This document shows, piece after piece, positions 1-11,450 of a stretch of DNA of 42,000 nt. The notes below the pieces were generated by a model, which had not been told where the DNA came from, searched no databases, and was given only the letters and a program-made list of their open reading frames with translations. Within the stretch, counting starts at the first letter, position 1. Each line of letters opens with the position of its first letter. Position numbers and translations under genes: made by a program. The DNA comes from FEN-1250 sp038237245 (GTDB lineage Bacteria; Gemmatimonadota; Gemmatimonadetes; Gemmatimonadales; Gemmatimonadaceae): assembly GCA_038237245.1 (NCBI GenBank), contig JBBRYY010000019.1, positions 1 to 42,000 of the forward strand, read 5' to 3'.

Positions 1-434
1 GAGACCTCGACCTGGTAGAGCTGTTCCAAGTGCCCCTGGATCTCCCGCACCGACACGCCGCGTGCGTAGAGCGAGAGCACATTCTCGTCGAACTGCGGCA
101 GTCGGCGCACCCCCTTCGGCACCAGCTGGGGAGTGAACGTCCCGTCGCGGTCGCGCGGAATAGCGAGCGGCAGGGCGCCGCTCTCGGTCAGCACCGTCTT
201 GGCACTGGTCCCGTTGCGATGATTCCCCTGCTCGGCGGGCTTCTCCGTGCCCGGCGCGTAGCCCAGGTGTTCCGTCAGCTCCCCGGCGAGCATGCGTTCG
301 GCCAGCCGTTTCTGCAGCTGTCGCACGAGCGCGCTGAACTCTGCCGGTCCCTTCGCATCGCCGATCAGGGCATCGAGCGCGGCGTCGGCGACTGCACGCT
401 CCGCACTCCCAGTCCCCTTGCGTGTGTTAGCCAT
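1..434 (-). CDS. IS256-family (Mutator-type) transposase, N-terminal part
   Basis: A DDE transposase that would move the element by cut-and-paste or copy-paste. The visible 144 codons start MANTRKGTGSAERAV and include the family-typical stretches KRLAERMLAGELTEHLGY, NHRNGTSAKTV, PRDRDGTFTPQLVPK and LYARGVSVREIQGHL. The start is ATG at 432-434, preceded by a good ribosome site (GGAGGGAGTC). The catalytic DDE core lies beyond the left edge, so I cannot tell whether the gene is intact. Family full length is about 400 residues. The frame is open throughout what is visible, suggesting a recent or active insertion. Assignment to IS256/Mutator is secure; the exact subgroup is not. Confidence 0.9.
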   Translation of the reverse strand, partial: MANTRKGTGSAERAVADAALDALIGDAKGPAEFSALVRQLQKRLAERMLAGELTEHLGYAPGTEKPAEQGNHRNGTSAKTVLTESGALPLAIPRDRDGTFTPQLVPKGVRRLPQFDENVLSLYARGVSVREIQGHLEQLYQVEV

Positions 435-462
435 GACTCCCTCCGTGAGAGAAAATATGGCT

Positions 463-487
463 TCACACACAAACTTCTAAACAGGTC
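463..487. repeat. Putative terminal inverted repeat of the IS256-type element
   Basis: Read on the minus strand, this stretch begins GACCTGTTTAGAAGTTTGTG and lies about 30 bases before the transposase start. IS256-family termini often carry a similar AAATTTGTGTA-like block, recalled from the family rather than compared here. The partner repeat is outside the window, so the call is positional. Confidence 0.4.
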
Positions 488-745
488 CTCGACGTTCGCT
501 ATAAAAACATACACGTGGCCACCCAACGGCTCGACATGGTGATCGATGACAAACTCATCGTCGAGATCAAGTCGACGGAGAGGCTCTCGCCCGCCGATCG
601 CCTTCAACTGATCAACTACTTACGTGCGACAAAGTTCGAAGTCGGTTTGCTGCTGCACTTCGGCCCTGCACCGCGCTTCCAACGCTTCATAGATCACCCT
701 AAAAAAGGCTTCCCAACCAGCATCCGCAGTCAGTCACGCGCATGA
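482..745 (+). pseudogene. GxxExxY-family protein, C-terminal fragment cut by the IS
   Basis: The fragment reads VLDVRYKNIHVATQRLDMV then a VEIKS and LINYLRATKFEVGLLLHFG block. This is the conserved C-terminal two thirds of GxxExxY proteins, small proteins of unknown role with a PD-(D/E)XK-nuclease-like core; D and ExK are visible at RLDM and VEIKS. The conserved frame is open back to about 482, where an in-frame TAA (479-481) lies inside the insertion-sequence end, so the first 50 or so residues, including the name-giving motif, are missing. An internal GTG at 515 could start a 76-residue peptide, but homology extends upstream of it. I infer disruption by the adjacent element. The tail after RFI looks degenerate. 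Confidence 0.75.
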
Positions 746-805
746 TTCGATCCGTGCCTTTTTCGGCTTTTTCCGTGTTCGCAGTCAGCAGCTACTATTC
801 CCTAC

Positions 806-2424
806 TCACGGATAGCGAAACCGATAGCTCGCGGTCACCTGGAAGCGCGCAAAATTCTTCGCCGGCGTCGGCACGTTGTTGACGTCCGTAATGCGCGCCA
901 GCTCGAGCTTCGCCGTGATCGGGATGATCCCATCGAGCCACTCGGCCGAGAGGTCGCCGATGTACGCGTTCTGCACGTTCGGGCGATCGTCGGTGACGTC
1001 CGGATACGGATCATTGGCGTGGCCGACGCGGTTCAGTGTCGGGCGGTCGGTGATGCGGTAGGCGCCGTGCCGCCACTTCGCGATGCCGCCGACGAAGCGC
1101 AGCCTTCCCGAAGCCCACACCTCGCCGTAACCGCGAATCATGTCGGCGTCGGGCCCAAGCTCGGAGCCGAGCGGCTGATCGAAGTTCTGGTAGACCTTGG
1201 AGTAGTCGACCTGGCCGATGTACGTAAAGCTGTCGATGCGGCGATACTGCACACCCACGGAAGTCGGGAGCACGATCGGGAGTGCATACGCCGCCTCGAG
1301 ATTCCAGCCGAGCTGATTCGGATAGTTCGCGCGGTCCTTCGAGTCGATCTGAATGTCGTCGATGAGGAGCTCGCCCGAGAGCGTCGCCTTGCCAACGGTG
1401 GCGCGCGCGGCGAGGAAGCCGGTGAGGTTCGCGTCCCCTGCTCCGTTCTGACTCGTGTCGTGCTGCGTGACCTGGTAGATCATCAACGGATTCAGATACG
1501 CGAGATCGACGGTGAAGCCCTGGCGCTGCACGACCGCCGTCTCGCCGATCGTCAGCTCGATCTTCCTCGTCGGGTGATACGTGAGCCCGTGTCCGAAAGC
1601 GAAGCGATGCCAGCGCTGCTGCGATACGCCCACAGGCAGTACATCGGTCGTCGAGTCGAGCAGCACATCATTGATCGTCGCCGCGAACGCGCGCAACTCG
1701 AACTTGTTGAAGCGCAGCGAGAGCAGCAGCCGATCGTAGGCAGGGCCGTTGGCCGAGAGCGCGATCGACTTGGTTCCGTCGCCGAGCCACGCCTCGCGCG
1801 CGCGCCCGAGCGAGATGACCAGCTTGCTCACCTGCGCCGAGATGTACGCATCCTGAAAGCCGAGCACGCCGTGCGTACTGCGAAAGGGCGACTCGCGGAT
1901 CGTCGGATCGTTGCGCACATCCGTCTCGCCGAACGCCTCGGTGACGAGCAGCAGGTGCGGACCACCGTCGAGCGTGAGACGAACGCGTCCGACGCCGACG
2001 ACGGCGGGCTCGCCTGCAGCAGTGGGGCGAACGTCCTGCCAGAGCGGGCGGAAGGTACCGTTCTTCAAGCCCGTAGCTTGCAGCGTTCCGGCGGCGCCAA
2101 AGGAAAGGCGACTGCGCGATGTGTCGCGAGGGGCCGTGTCCTCCGGAAAGCGGAGGCGCAGTGAGGAGAGCAACATCCCCGTACACGACGAATCGCTCTC
2201 GGCTGCCTTGATCGCGTTGCGAATGTCGCCGACGAAGAAGGGGCGGAACTGCGACACGCGCGCCTCGGCGCATCCCTGGCGCATCAGGCCATCGAGCTGC
2301 GTATAGGCGGGATCGGTGAGCGGAAGGCCGACCAGCGCGTGCTGCGCGAACGCGTTGACTGGCGCGGCGAGTGTGATCGCCATCGCGACTACAGGCGCGA
2401 TCACACGCGCCAGAGTATTTTGCA

Positions 2425-2425
<1 letters not shown>
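806..2425 (-). CDS. Wzi-like outer-membrane beta-barrel (capsule/exopolysaccharide assembly)
   Basis: Predicted secreted 539-residue barrel protein. A signal peptide (MQNTLARVIAPVVAMAITLA, cleaved after NAFA) is followed by alternating hydrophobic/polar strands and an aromatic C-terminus ending YRFRYP, as in outer-membrane barrels. The blocks LGRAREAWLGDG, LAYLNPLMIYQ and LELARITDVNN recall the Wzi capsule-assembly family, which anchors or organises surface polysaccharide. An in-frame extension to 2575 exists, but the ATG at 2423-2425 gives the signal peptide and overlaps the aminotransferase stop by one base (TGATG), so I use it. Last gene of the gmd operon, which fits a surface-glycan role. 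Wzi membership is likely but not certain; a generic barrel is the alternative. Confidence 0.72.
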
Positions 2426-3533
<1,108 letters not shown>

Positions 3534-3534
<1 letters not shown>

Positions 3535-6500
3535 CAGATTCCGATGGGTGGCGAGACGTCGCGACGCTCACGGGCCGTGGCGGCGCGGGCCAGCTCATGC
3601 CACTCTTGGAGCGAGCGGACCTGAGGCGGCCGGAAGCGAAGCGAGAGAATCGCATCGCATGCGGCGTTCGCCGCTGACATCGTGGTCGTGTACGGAATGC
3701 GGTGGGCGACGGCCGCCTGCCGCATGGTGTAGTCATCCGTCTGCGAATGCTTGCCGAGCGGCGTGTTGATGAGCAGCTGCACCTGGCCGTTGACGATCAG
3801 ATCGACGCCGTTCGGCCGCCCCTCGTGCACCTTGAACACCGTCTCCGCTGCGATGCCGCGATGGCGGAGAAATTTCGCGGTGCCCGGCGTCGCAAGGACG
3901 CGAAAGCCCATGTCCGCAAACCGCCGCACGATCGGCGCAACGTGCGCCTTGTCCGAATCGTTCACGGTCACGAGCACCGCACCGCTCAGCGGGAGTCCGT
4001 TATCCGCCGCGAGCTGCGCCTTGGCGAAGGCGCTGCCGAAGCTCTCGGAGATCCCCATCACCTCGCCCGTCGAACGCATCTCCGGACCCAGCACGGGATC
4101 GGCGCCCTTGAACTTGTTGAAGGGGAAGACTGCCTCCTTCACCGACACGTACGGCGGAATGATCTCCTGCGTGAACCCGGTGTCGGCGAGACTCTCGCCC
4201 ATCATCAGCCGTGCCGCGAGCGACGCGAGCGGCACGCCAATGGCCTTCGAGATGAACGGGATCGTGCGGCTCGCGCGCGGATTGACCTCGAGCACATAGA
4301 CGACTCGATCGCGAATGGCGAACTGCACGTTGATCAGCCCGATCACGCCGAGCGCCTTCGCGAGCGCGAGCGTGTGCGTACGCATTGTCGCGAGATCCTC
4401 CTCGCGAATGATATAGGGCGGGAGCACGCACGCGGAGTCGCCGGAGTGGATCCCTGCATCCTCGATGTGCTGCATGACGCCGCCGATCACATAGTGCTCG
4501 CCGTCGCCGATCGCGTCGACATCGACCTCGTAGGCATCTTCCAGGAAGCGGTCGATGAGCACGGGGCGATTTTCGGAGACGCGCGCTGCGGTCTCGAAGT
4601 AGCCGCGCAGCGATCCCTGGTCATACACGATCTGCATCGCGCGCCCGCCGAGCACGTACGACGGCCGCACGAGCACCGGATAGCCGACCTCCAAGGCGAC
4701 GGCCTCTGCCTCCGCCAGCGTCGTCGCGGTGCCGTTCGGCGGCTGACGAATCCCGAGCTCGCGCGCGACCTTGTCGAAGCGACGGCGATCCTCCGCGATG
4801 TCGATCGCGTCGGGCGAGGTGCCGAGGATCGTCACCCCCGCGGCCTCGAGCGCGCGCGTGAGCTTGATCGGCGTCTGGCCGCCGAGCTGCACGATGACGC
4901 CGAGTGGCTGCTCGCGCTGCACGATCTCGAGCACGTCTTCGAGTGTGAGCGGCTCGAAGTACAGCTTGTCCGAAATATCGAAGTCGGTCGATACCGTCTC
5001 GGGATTCGAGTTGACCATGATGGTCTCGTAGCCCGCTTCCCGCAGCGCAAGCACCGCGCGGACGCAGCAGTAGTCGAACTCGACCCCCTGCCCGATGCGA
5101 TTCGGCCCGCTGCCGAGGATCACGACCGATGGCTTTCCGGAGCGCGGCGCCTCGCTCTCTTCGTCGTACGAGCCGTAGAGGTACGGCGTCGCCGACGGAA
5201 ACTCTCCCGCGCAGGTATCGACCATCTTGTAGACGGGGCGCACGCCGAGTGCCCAGCGACGCTCACGCGCCTCCTGCTCGGACTCGCCGCGCAGCGCGCC
5301 GAGCTGTGCATCGGAGAATCCCATGCGCTTCATGCTGCGCATCTCGAGCTCGGTTATCTCGCCGAGCTTCACGTAGCGGCGCTCGGCCTCGAGGAGATCG
5401 TTCAGCTGATCGAGAAACCAGCGATCGATGCGCGTGAGCTCGTACAGCTCGTCGATCGACAGCCCGCGCTCCAGCGCGTGCTTGACCTGGAAGATTCGTT
5501 CCGGCGTCGGCTGACGCAGTTGGCCACGCAGCGTCTCGAGGGTGTCGTCCTCGAGGCGGTCGTCGATGAGCCGCGCTCCGACGTGCCATCCGGAGCGGCC
5601 GATCTCGAGCGCGCGCAGCCCCTTCTGGAAGGCTTCCTTGAAGGTGCGTCCGATCGCCATCGACTCGCCAACGGACTTCATCTGTGTGGTCAGGCGCGGG
5701 TCGGCCGCGGCAAATTTCTCGAAGGCGAAACGCGGACACTTCACCACGACGTAGTCGAGCACCGGCTCGAACGACGCGGGGGTCGTCTTCGTGATGTCGT
5801 TGGTGATCTCGTCGAGGCTGTAGCCGACGGCGAGCTTGGTGCCAATGCGCGCGATCGGAAAGCCGGTTGCCTTGGACGCGAGGGCCGACGACCGCGAGAC
5901 GCGGGGGTTCATCTCGATGACGAGGAGCTCCCCGTCGTCCGGATTCACGGCGAACTGAATGTTGCACCCACCCGCCTCGACGCCGATCTCGCGGATGATC
6001 GCCACGGCTGCGTCGCGCATCGTCTGATACTCGCGATCGGTGAGCGTGAGCGCCGGCGCCACGGTGAGGGAGTCGCCGGTATGCACGCCCATCGGATCGA
6101 TGTTCTCGATCGAGCACACGATCACGACGTTGTCGGCGTGATCGCGCATGACCTCGAGCTCGTACTCTTTCCAGCCGAGGAGGCTGCGCTCGATGAGCAC
6201 CTGGTTCGTGGGGGAGAGGTCGAGCCCGTGGCGCACGATCTCCTCGTACTCCTCGCGATTGTAGGCGACGCCGCCACCCGTGCCACCAAGGGTGAACGAC
6301 GGACGGATGATCGCGGGGAAGCTGACGAGCGGAAGGAGCGCGATCGCATCGTCCCACGTGCGCGCGATGCCGCCCGTCGCGACGCGCTGTCCGATGCGGC
6401 GCATCGCGTCCGCGAAGAGCTCGCGATCCTCGGCGAGGCGGATCGCGCGCGCGTCGGCGCCGATGAGCTCGACGCCGTACTTCTCGAGCACGCCGCTGTC

Positions 6501-6809
6501 AGCGAGCGCCAGCGCGACGTTGAGCGCGGTCTGCCCGCCCATCGTGGGCAGCAGCGCATCGGGGCGCTCGCGCTCGATCACCTGCTCGACGACGCTCGCG
6601 GTGACCGGTTCTATGTAGGTGCGATCCGCGAATTCCGGATCCGTCATGATCGTCGCCGGATTCGAGTTCACCAGCACGACCGTGTAGCCCTCCTCGCGTA
6701 GCGCCTTCGCCGCCTGCGTTCCGGAATAGTCGAACTCGGCGCCTTGCCCGATGACGATGGGACCAGAGCCGATGAGGAGAATCTTTTGCAGATCAGTGCG
6801 ACGCGGCAC
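3534..6809 (-). CDS. carB: Carbamoyl-phosphate synthase large subunit
   Basis: Makes carbamoyl phosphate for pyrimidine and arginine synthesis, with a glutaminase subunit (CarA) not in this window. 1091 residues, full length. Both ATP-grasp halves are visible: the N-half begins RRTDLQKILLIGSGPIVIGQ with FDYSGTQA and SNPATIMTD; the C-half begins VILGSGPNRIGQGVEFDYCC with SNPETVSTDFD; the MGS-like allosteric domain follows near GFRVLATPGTAKFL. The frame is open to 6905, but homology starts at the GTG of 6807-6809, which I choose; this overlaps the upstream reductase by 17 bases. Its location inside a polysaccharide operon, not beside carA or pyr genes, is odd. The C-terminal 25 residues after the MGS domain look lineage-specific. 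Confidence 0.97.
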
Positions 6810-7749
6810 GTATGAGCTCTTCGAGTGTGGTGTCGAGCGAATGACGCGGAGCCCAGCCCGTCGCCGCGCGCAATTTCGCGGCACTGCCGACGAGCGCGGG
6901 GACATCCGCTGGGCGCACGAGCGCCGGGTCGCTTTGCAATTTCGCCTCTACTCCGGCGAGGGCAAGGATGCGGAGCGCCAGCGTTTTCATGTCGGTGCCG
7001 ACGCCGCTCGCGATGTTGTACGCCTCGCCGGGTGTTCCGCGCTCCGCGAGCGCGATGTACGCGCGCACCACGTCTTCCACGTGCGAGAAATCGCGGACCG
7101 TGTCGGTATTCCCCATTACGAGCGGCTTCGATGTCCCGCGCAATGCGACCGCGCGGCGTGCCAGCGCGGGGATTACGAAGTTCGGCGACTGGCCCGGGCC
7201 GGTGTGATTGAAGGGGCGCACGGCGATCACGCGAACGCCGCCGGTGCGATGCGCCTCGAGCGCGAGCACCTCCTGGGCGGCCTTCGAGGCGGCGTATACT
7301 CCCATCGGATTCTGTGCGGCAGCTTCGTCGAGTGGCATCTCGGACGCCTCGTGACGTCCGTACTGCTCGCCGCTGCCGACGATCACCACGACGGGGTCGA
7401 GCGTCCCTGCGGCGCGCCGCGTGCGGAGATCGCCGAGGAGGCGGGCGGCGACGACGACGTTGACGTCGAGCGTGCCCGCGGGATCGGCGTTCGCGGACGG
7501 AACGTGCGCAATCCCCGCGAGATGGAAGATCGCGTCGGGGCTGGTGGCGTCGAGCAACTCGTGCACGGACGTTGGCGCGCGAAGGTCGCCCTGCCGCCAC
7601 TGCACCGACTTCGTCGCCTCCCCATCGAGCGCGCCCGCGGGCATCGAGCCGTCGAGGCGCGCGCCCCACACATCGTAACCGGAATGCAGGAGCTCACGAC
7701 AGAGCCATTGGCCGGCGAATCCGGCGGCGCCGGTCACCAGCGCGCGCAC
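6793..7749 (-). CDS. GDP-4-keto-6-deoxy-D-mannose reductase-like (extended SDR)
   Basis: NAD(P)-dependent epimerase/reductase of 318 residues. Rossmann motif TGAAGFAGQWL at residues 7-17, the catalytic YAASK, and a substrate loop RPFNHTGPGQSPNFVIPALA typical of Rmd-type enzymes that reduce GDP-4-keto-6-deoxymannose to GDP-D-rhamnose (or its C4 epimer GDP-6-deoxytalose). It follows gmd, the enzyme that makes this substrate, with one base between them (TGA-C-GTG). GTG start at 7747-7749; no better upstream start is possible because gmd ends there. The alternative product, GDP-L-fucose via a Fcl-type enzyme, is less likely from the GPGQ loop. Product stereochemistry is inferred. Confidence 0.85.
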   Translation of the reverse strand: MRALVTGAAGFAGQWLCRELLHSGYDVWGARLDGSMPAGALDGEATKSVQWRQGDLRAPTSVHELLDATSPDAIFHLAGIAHVPSANADPAGTLDVNVVVAARLLGDLRTRRAAGTLDPVVVIVGSGEQYGRHEASEMPLDEAAAQNPMGVYAASKAAQEVLALEAHRTGGVRVIAVRPFNHTGPGQSPNFVIPALARRAVALRGTSKPLVMGNTDTVRDFSHVEDVVRAYIALAERGTPGEAYNIASGVGTDMKTLALRILALAGVEAKLQSDPALVRPADVPALVGSAAKLRAATGWAPRHSLDTTLEELIRAASH

Positions 7750-7750
7750 G

Positions 7751-8716
<966 letters not shown>

Positions 8717-8755
8717 CGGAGCACAGTGGAGTTGGTGACGATGGCAGACATGAAA

Positions 8756-8783
8756 ACAGGGAGCCCGCCGAAGCGCTCCCTGT
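8756..8783 (-). terminator. Rho-independent terminator after rpmB
   Basis: A 9-bp perfect stem (ACAGGGAGC pairing with GCTCCCTGT, 10-base loop) lies between rpmB and gmd. On the minus strand it is followed by TTTTCA, so it fits an intrinsic terminator closing the ribosomal operon. Confidence 0.65.
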
Positions 8784-8807
8784 CGTCAATGCTGAACGGT
8801 CGGACGA

Positions 8808-9020
8808 TCATGCGACGCGGGTCCCTCGCGGAGCGCGCTGGATCTTGCCTGCGCTCAGACAGCGCGTGCAGACCTTGATCTTCGTGATCTTGTCGTCGAT
8901 CAGAATGCGCGCGACCTGGAGATTGGGCTTCCAGACGCGGCGCAGCTTGTTGTTCGCGTGCGAGACGTTGTTCCCGAAGGACACGCCCTTCTTGCACACG
9001 TAGCACTCTTTCCCGGACAT
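8808..9020 (-). CDS. rpmB: 50S ribosomal protein L28
   Basis: Small large-subunit ribosomal protein, 70 residues. It begins MSGKECYVCKKGVSFGNNVS and contains the conserved KLRRVWKPNLQ and a CTRCLSAGKI stretch. The two Cys pairs (CYVC and CTRC) suggest a zinc-binding form of L28. It follows rplQ by three bases, so it is the last gene of the rpoA-rplQ-rpmB transcript. In many bacteria rpmB pairs with rpmG instead, so this placement is unusual. A terminator hairpin follows. Confidence 0.96.
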   Translation of the reverse strand: MSGKECYVCKKGVSFGNNVSHANNKLRRVWKPNLQVARILIDDKITKIKVCTRCLSAGKIQRAPRGTRVA

Positions 9021-9023
9021 CGC

Positions 9024-9380
9024 TTAACCCTCGATCAGCTCGATACGCGCCATCTCGGCTCCGTCACCCTTGCGGTGACCGACCTTGAGAATGCGCGTAT
9101 AGCCGCCATTGCGCGTCGCGAACTTGACACCGACTTCCTGGAAGAGCTTGTCGGCGGTTTCGCGATGCTGGACGTGACGACCCGCGAGACGCCGCGCGTG
9201 CAGCGTTCCGGTCTTCGCCTTGGTGATCAACTTCTCGATGAACGGCCGCAGCTCCTTCGCCTTGGCTTCCGTCGTTTCGATGGCGCCGCGCTCGATCAGT
9301 GCCTTCGCGAGGCTGCGCATGAGCGCGAGCTTCTGCTCACTGGTGCGACGGAGCTGCCGTCCGGCCTTTCTGTGACGCAT
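9024..9380 (-). CDS. rplQ: 50S ribosomal protein L17
   Basis: Ribosomal protein L17, located near the peptide exit tunnel. 118 residues starting MRHRKAGRQLRRTSEQKLAL, with the conserved ALIERGAIETTEAKAKELRP and a C-terminal GGYTRILKVGHRKGDGAEMA block. It directly follows rpoA (six bases apart), the usual order. Start ATG at 9378-9380. No anomaly. Confidence 0.98.
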   Translation of the reverse strand: MRHRKAGRQLRRTSEQKLALMRSLAKALIERGAIETTEAKAKELRPFIEKLITKAKTGTLHARRLAGRHVQHRETADKLFQEVGVKFATRNGGYTRILKVGHRKGDGAEMARIELIEG

Positions 9381-9386
9381 TGCAGT

Positions 9387-10451
9387 CTACTCCTCGTCGT
9401 CTGGCGCGGCAGCGGCGGCGCGACTGGGAGCCGTTCCCCAATCAGACACACGCACGCCCTCGGCGCCGTCATCGTAGCGCATCCCGAAATTCAGACCTTC
9501 ACGCTCGAGGAGATCAGCGATCTCCTGCAGCGACTTCTTGCCGAAATTCTTCACCTGGAGCATCTGCGCTTCCGTCTGGCGAACGAGATCGCCGAGGGTG
9601 CGGATGTCCGAGTTCTTGAGCGAGTTGACGGAGCGGACGGACAGCTCCAGCTCGTCGATCGGCGACTTGAACAGCTGCGACAGACGGAGGCCGTCTGCAG
9701 AGTGCTCACCGTTCGAGGCGACCGAGCCCTGCGCGTGCGAACCGAAGTTGGCGAAGAACTGAAAGTGCGTCTGCGCCAGCGCGGCCGCATAGCTCACCGC
9801 TTCCTCGGGGGAGATCGTACCGTTCGTCTCGACGGTGAGCGTCAACCGGTCGTAATCGGTGCGCTGTCCGACGCGCGTCTCGGAGACCGAGAAGTTCGCA
9901 CGACGTACGGGGTTGTAGATCGAGTCGACGCGAACGAGATCGACCGGCAGACCGCGATCGAGCGGGTGCTGGTCGGCTTCGAGATAGCCACGTCCCTTGT
10001 TGACGTACAGCTCGACGTTCAGCTCACGCTCGTCCTGGAGCGTGAACAGGTGGTGCCGCGGATCGCCAATGCGCACGACGCCGGACTGCTCGATGTCGCC
10101 GGCGGTGACGGGACCCGCTTCCGTCTTGCGGATGCGGAGCACCGCCTCGTCGACGTCATCCGCGAGCTGCAGCGTGAGCGACTTGAGGTTGCCAATGATC
10201 TGGTGGACGTCTTCGACGACGCCCGGGATCGTCTGATGCTCGTGCAGCACGCCATCGATGCGGAATGCCCACACACCGGAGCCGCGGAGCGACGAGAGCA
10301 GCAGGCGACGCATGGCGTTGCCCAGTGTATATCCGAAGCCCCGCTCGAGCGGCTGCATCCGGAATTCGGCGACGTTGGGATTGTCCTCCCGCTTCGTCGC
10401 TTCGACGAGAGCTGGACGAACCAGCCCGGTAAGATCGATTGCCTGAACCAT
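9387..10451 (-). CDS. rpoA: DNA-directed RNA polymerase subunit alpha
   Basis: Alpha subunit; its dimer starts assembly of RNA polymerase and its C-terminal domain contacts UP elements and activators. 354 residues, slightly longer than usual (about 330) because of an Ala/Asp/Glu-rich tail. The N-terminal domain shows RGFGYTLGNAMRRLLLSSL near 55 and the HEHQTIPGVVEDV block. The C-terminal domain includes NSLKNSDIRTLGDLV and VKNFGKKSLQEIADLL. ATG at 10449-10451 is preceded by CGAGGA about ten bases away. It is separated from rpsK by 167 bases with a terminator hairpin, so it probably has its own promoter. rpsD is absent from its normal place just upstream. Confidence 0.98.
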   Translation of the reverse strand: MVQAIDLTGLVRPALVEATKREDNPNVAEFRMQPLERGFGYTLGNAMRRLLLSSLRGSGVWAFRIDGVLHEHQTIPGVVEDVHQIIGNLKSLTLQLADDVDEAVLRIRKTEAGPVTAGDIEQSGVVRIGDPRHHLFTLQDERELNVELYVNKGRGYLEADQHPLDRGLPVDLVRVDSIYNPVRRANFSVSETRVGQRTDYDRLTLTVETNGTISPEEAVSYAAALAQTHFQFFANFGSHAQGSVASNGEHSADGLRLSQLFKSPIDELELSVRSVNSLKNSDIRTLGDLVRQTEAQMLQVKNFGKKSLQEIADLLEREGLNFGMRYDDGAEGVRVSDWGTAPSRAAAAAPDDEE

Positions 10452-10586
10452 GATTGAAAAATCCTCGTATTGGTCTCACCGGAACATCTCCGGCGACGCT
10501 TCACCCCGCCCCTAATGCGTGGTGAACTCGTATGGGAATTAGGGTCCCGACCCGAATGGTGCGACTCCGAACACGTACACCTGCAA

Positions 10587-10612
10587 AGAGCCGGGCGACT
10601 GGGCCCGGCTCT
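10587..10612 (-). terminator. Terminator-like hairpin between rpsK and rpoA
   Basis: A 10-bp perfect stem (AGAGCCGGGC with GCCCGGCTCT, 6-base loop) starts seven bases after the rpsK stop. On the minus strand the stem is followed by TTTGCAGG, a short U run. It may end the rpmJ-rpsM-rpsK transcript or act as an attenuator before rpoA. The rest of this 167-base gap shows no gene. Confidence 0.6.
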
Positions 10613-10618
10613 CGTGAA

Positions 10619-11011
10619 TCACACGCGACGGCGCTTCGGCGGGCGGCAACCGTTGTGCGGAATCGGCGTGACATCCTTGATCGAGCGAACCTGCAGCCCC
10701 GCAGCAGCGAGCGCCTGGATTGCAGACTCGCGTCCGCTCCCCGGCCCCTGCACGCGCACGTGGACGCGCTTGAGCCCGAGCCCGAGCGCCTCGCGGGCGC
10801 ACGCTTCGGCGGCGACGGTGGCGGCGAACGGCGTGGACTTCTTGCTGCCCTTGAAGCCCGCCTTTCCCGAAGATGCCCACGAGATCGTATTACCGTGCAT
10901 GTCGGTAATGGTGATCATCGTGTTGTTGAACGTCGCGTTGACGTGGGCGATCCCCTCGGGATCGACGACGCGCTTCGACTTCTTGGCCGAGCCGGTTTTT
11001 GCAGTTGCCAT
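10619..11011 (-). CDS. rpsK: 30S ribosomal protein S11
   Basis: Ribosomal protein S11 of the 30S platform. 130 residues from ATG at 11009-11011 (MATAKTGSAKKSKRVVDPEG). Conserved blocks: HVNATFNNTMITITDMHGN, SSGKAGFKGSKKSTPFAA, and the C-terminal PIPHNGCRPPKRRRV. An in-frame extension to 11152 crosses into rpsM and is rejected. No clear ribosome site precedes the ATG (CTCTACCCAGCGC). It follows rpsM with a 58-base gap containing a small 7-bp hairpin (11042-11060). Confidence 0.97.
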   Translation of the reverse strand: MATAKTGSAKKSKRVVDPEGIAHVNATFNNTMITITDMHGNTISWASSGKAGFKGSKKSTPFAATVAAEACAREALGLGLKRVHVRVQGPGSGRESAIQALAAAGLQVRSIKDVTPIPHNGCRPPKRRRV

Positions 11012-11069
11012 GCGCTGGGTAGAGAGCTGGGGAAAGAGCGGAGGGCGCTGTTCGCGCCCTTCCACCGAT

Positions 11070-11447
11070 TTACTTCGTGATCTTCTTCTTGCCGGCGATC
11101 GCGCGACGCGGACCCTTCTTGGTGCGCGCGTTCGTGTGCGTCCGCTGGCCACGCACGGGCAGACCGCGGCGATGACGAATGCCGCGATAGGAGCCGATGT
11201 CCATCAGTCGCTTGATGTTCATCGCGACCTCGGTGCGGAGCGCGCCCTCGACACGATAGTCTTTCTCGATCGCCTGACGGAGGCGGTTCACATCCGCATC
11301 AGTGAGATCCTTGATGCGGAGGTCGGCACTGACTCCGGTGCTCTCGACGATACGGCGCGCGAGCTCGCGGCCGATACCGAAAATGTACGTGAGGCCGATC
11401 TCGACCTTCTTGTCCCGAGGGAGATCGACCCCTGCAATTCGCGCCAT
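11070..11447 (-). CDS. rpsM: 30S ribosomal protein S13
   Basis: Ribosomal protein S13 of the 30S head, contacting the P-site tRNA and L5. 125 residues starting MARIAGVDLPRDKKVEIGLT, with GIGRELARRIVE, the RRGLPVRGQRTHTNARTKKG block and a lysine-rich tail. Three bases after rpmJ. Full length and unremarkable. Confidence 0.98.
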   Translation of the reverse strand: MARIAGVDLPRDKKVEIGLTYIFGIGRELARRIVESTGVSADLRIKDLTDADVNRLRQAIEKDYRVEGALRTEVAMNIKRLMDIGSYRGIRHRRGLPVRGQRTHTNARTKKGPRRAIAGKKKITK

Positions 11448-11450
11448 TCG

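Larger units (their letters stand above)
1..487 (-). mobile_element. IS256-family insertion sequence, 5' end only
   Basis: The left edge holds the start of a Mutator/IS256-type element running off the window. It contains the N-terminal third of a transposase on the minus strand plus about 50 bases of upstream sequence. The outer end is placed near 482-487 because the flanking gene fragment regains its conserved reading frame there, and because the sequence just inside resembles the TTTGTGT-containing inverted repeats of this family. The other end and the 8-9 bp target duplication lie outside the window, so the exact boundary is inferred. Confidence 0.75.

Noticed and set aside
30..542. 170-codon plus-strand frame across the insertion-sequence end
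   Set aside because: Antisense to the transposase, which has clear family motifs and a ribosome site.
3702..6701. 999-codon open frame on the plus strand opposite carB
   Set aside because: A GC-rich shadow of carB; the Arg/Ala/His-rich product resembles no protein and carB is certain.
10452..10618. Possible small or decayed rpsD in the rpsK-rpoA gap
   Set aside because: All frames were read; none shows S4-like sequence and the gap is far too short for S4 (about 200 residues).
11042..11060. 7-bp hairpin between rpsM and rpsK as a terminator
   Set aside because: Short stem without a U run, inside an operon whose next gene must be expressed; could only be a minor attenuator.
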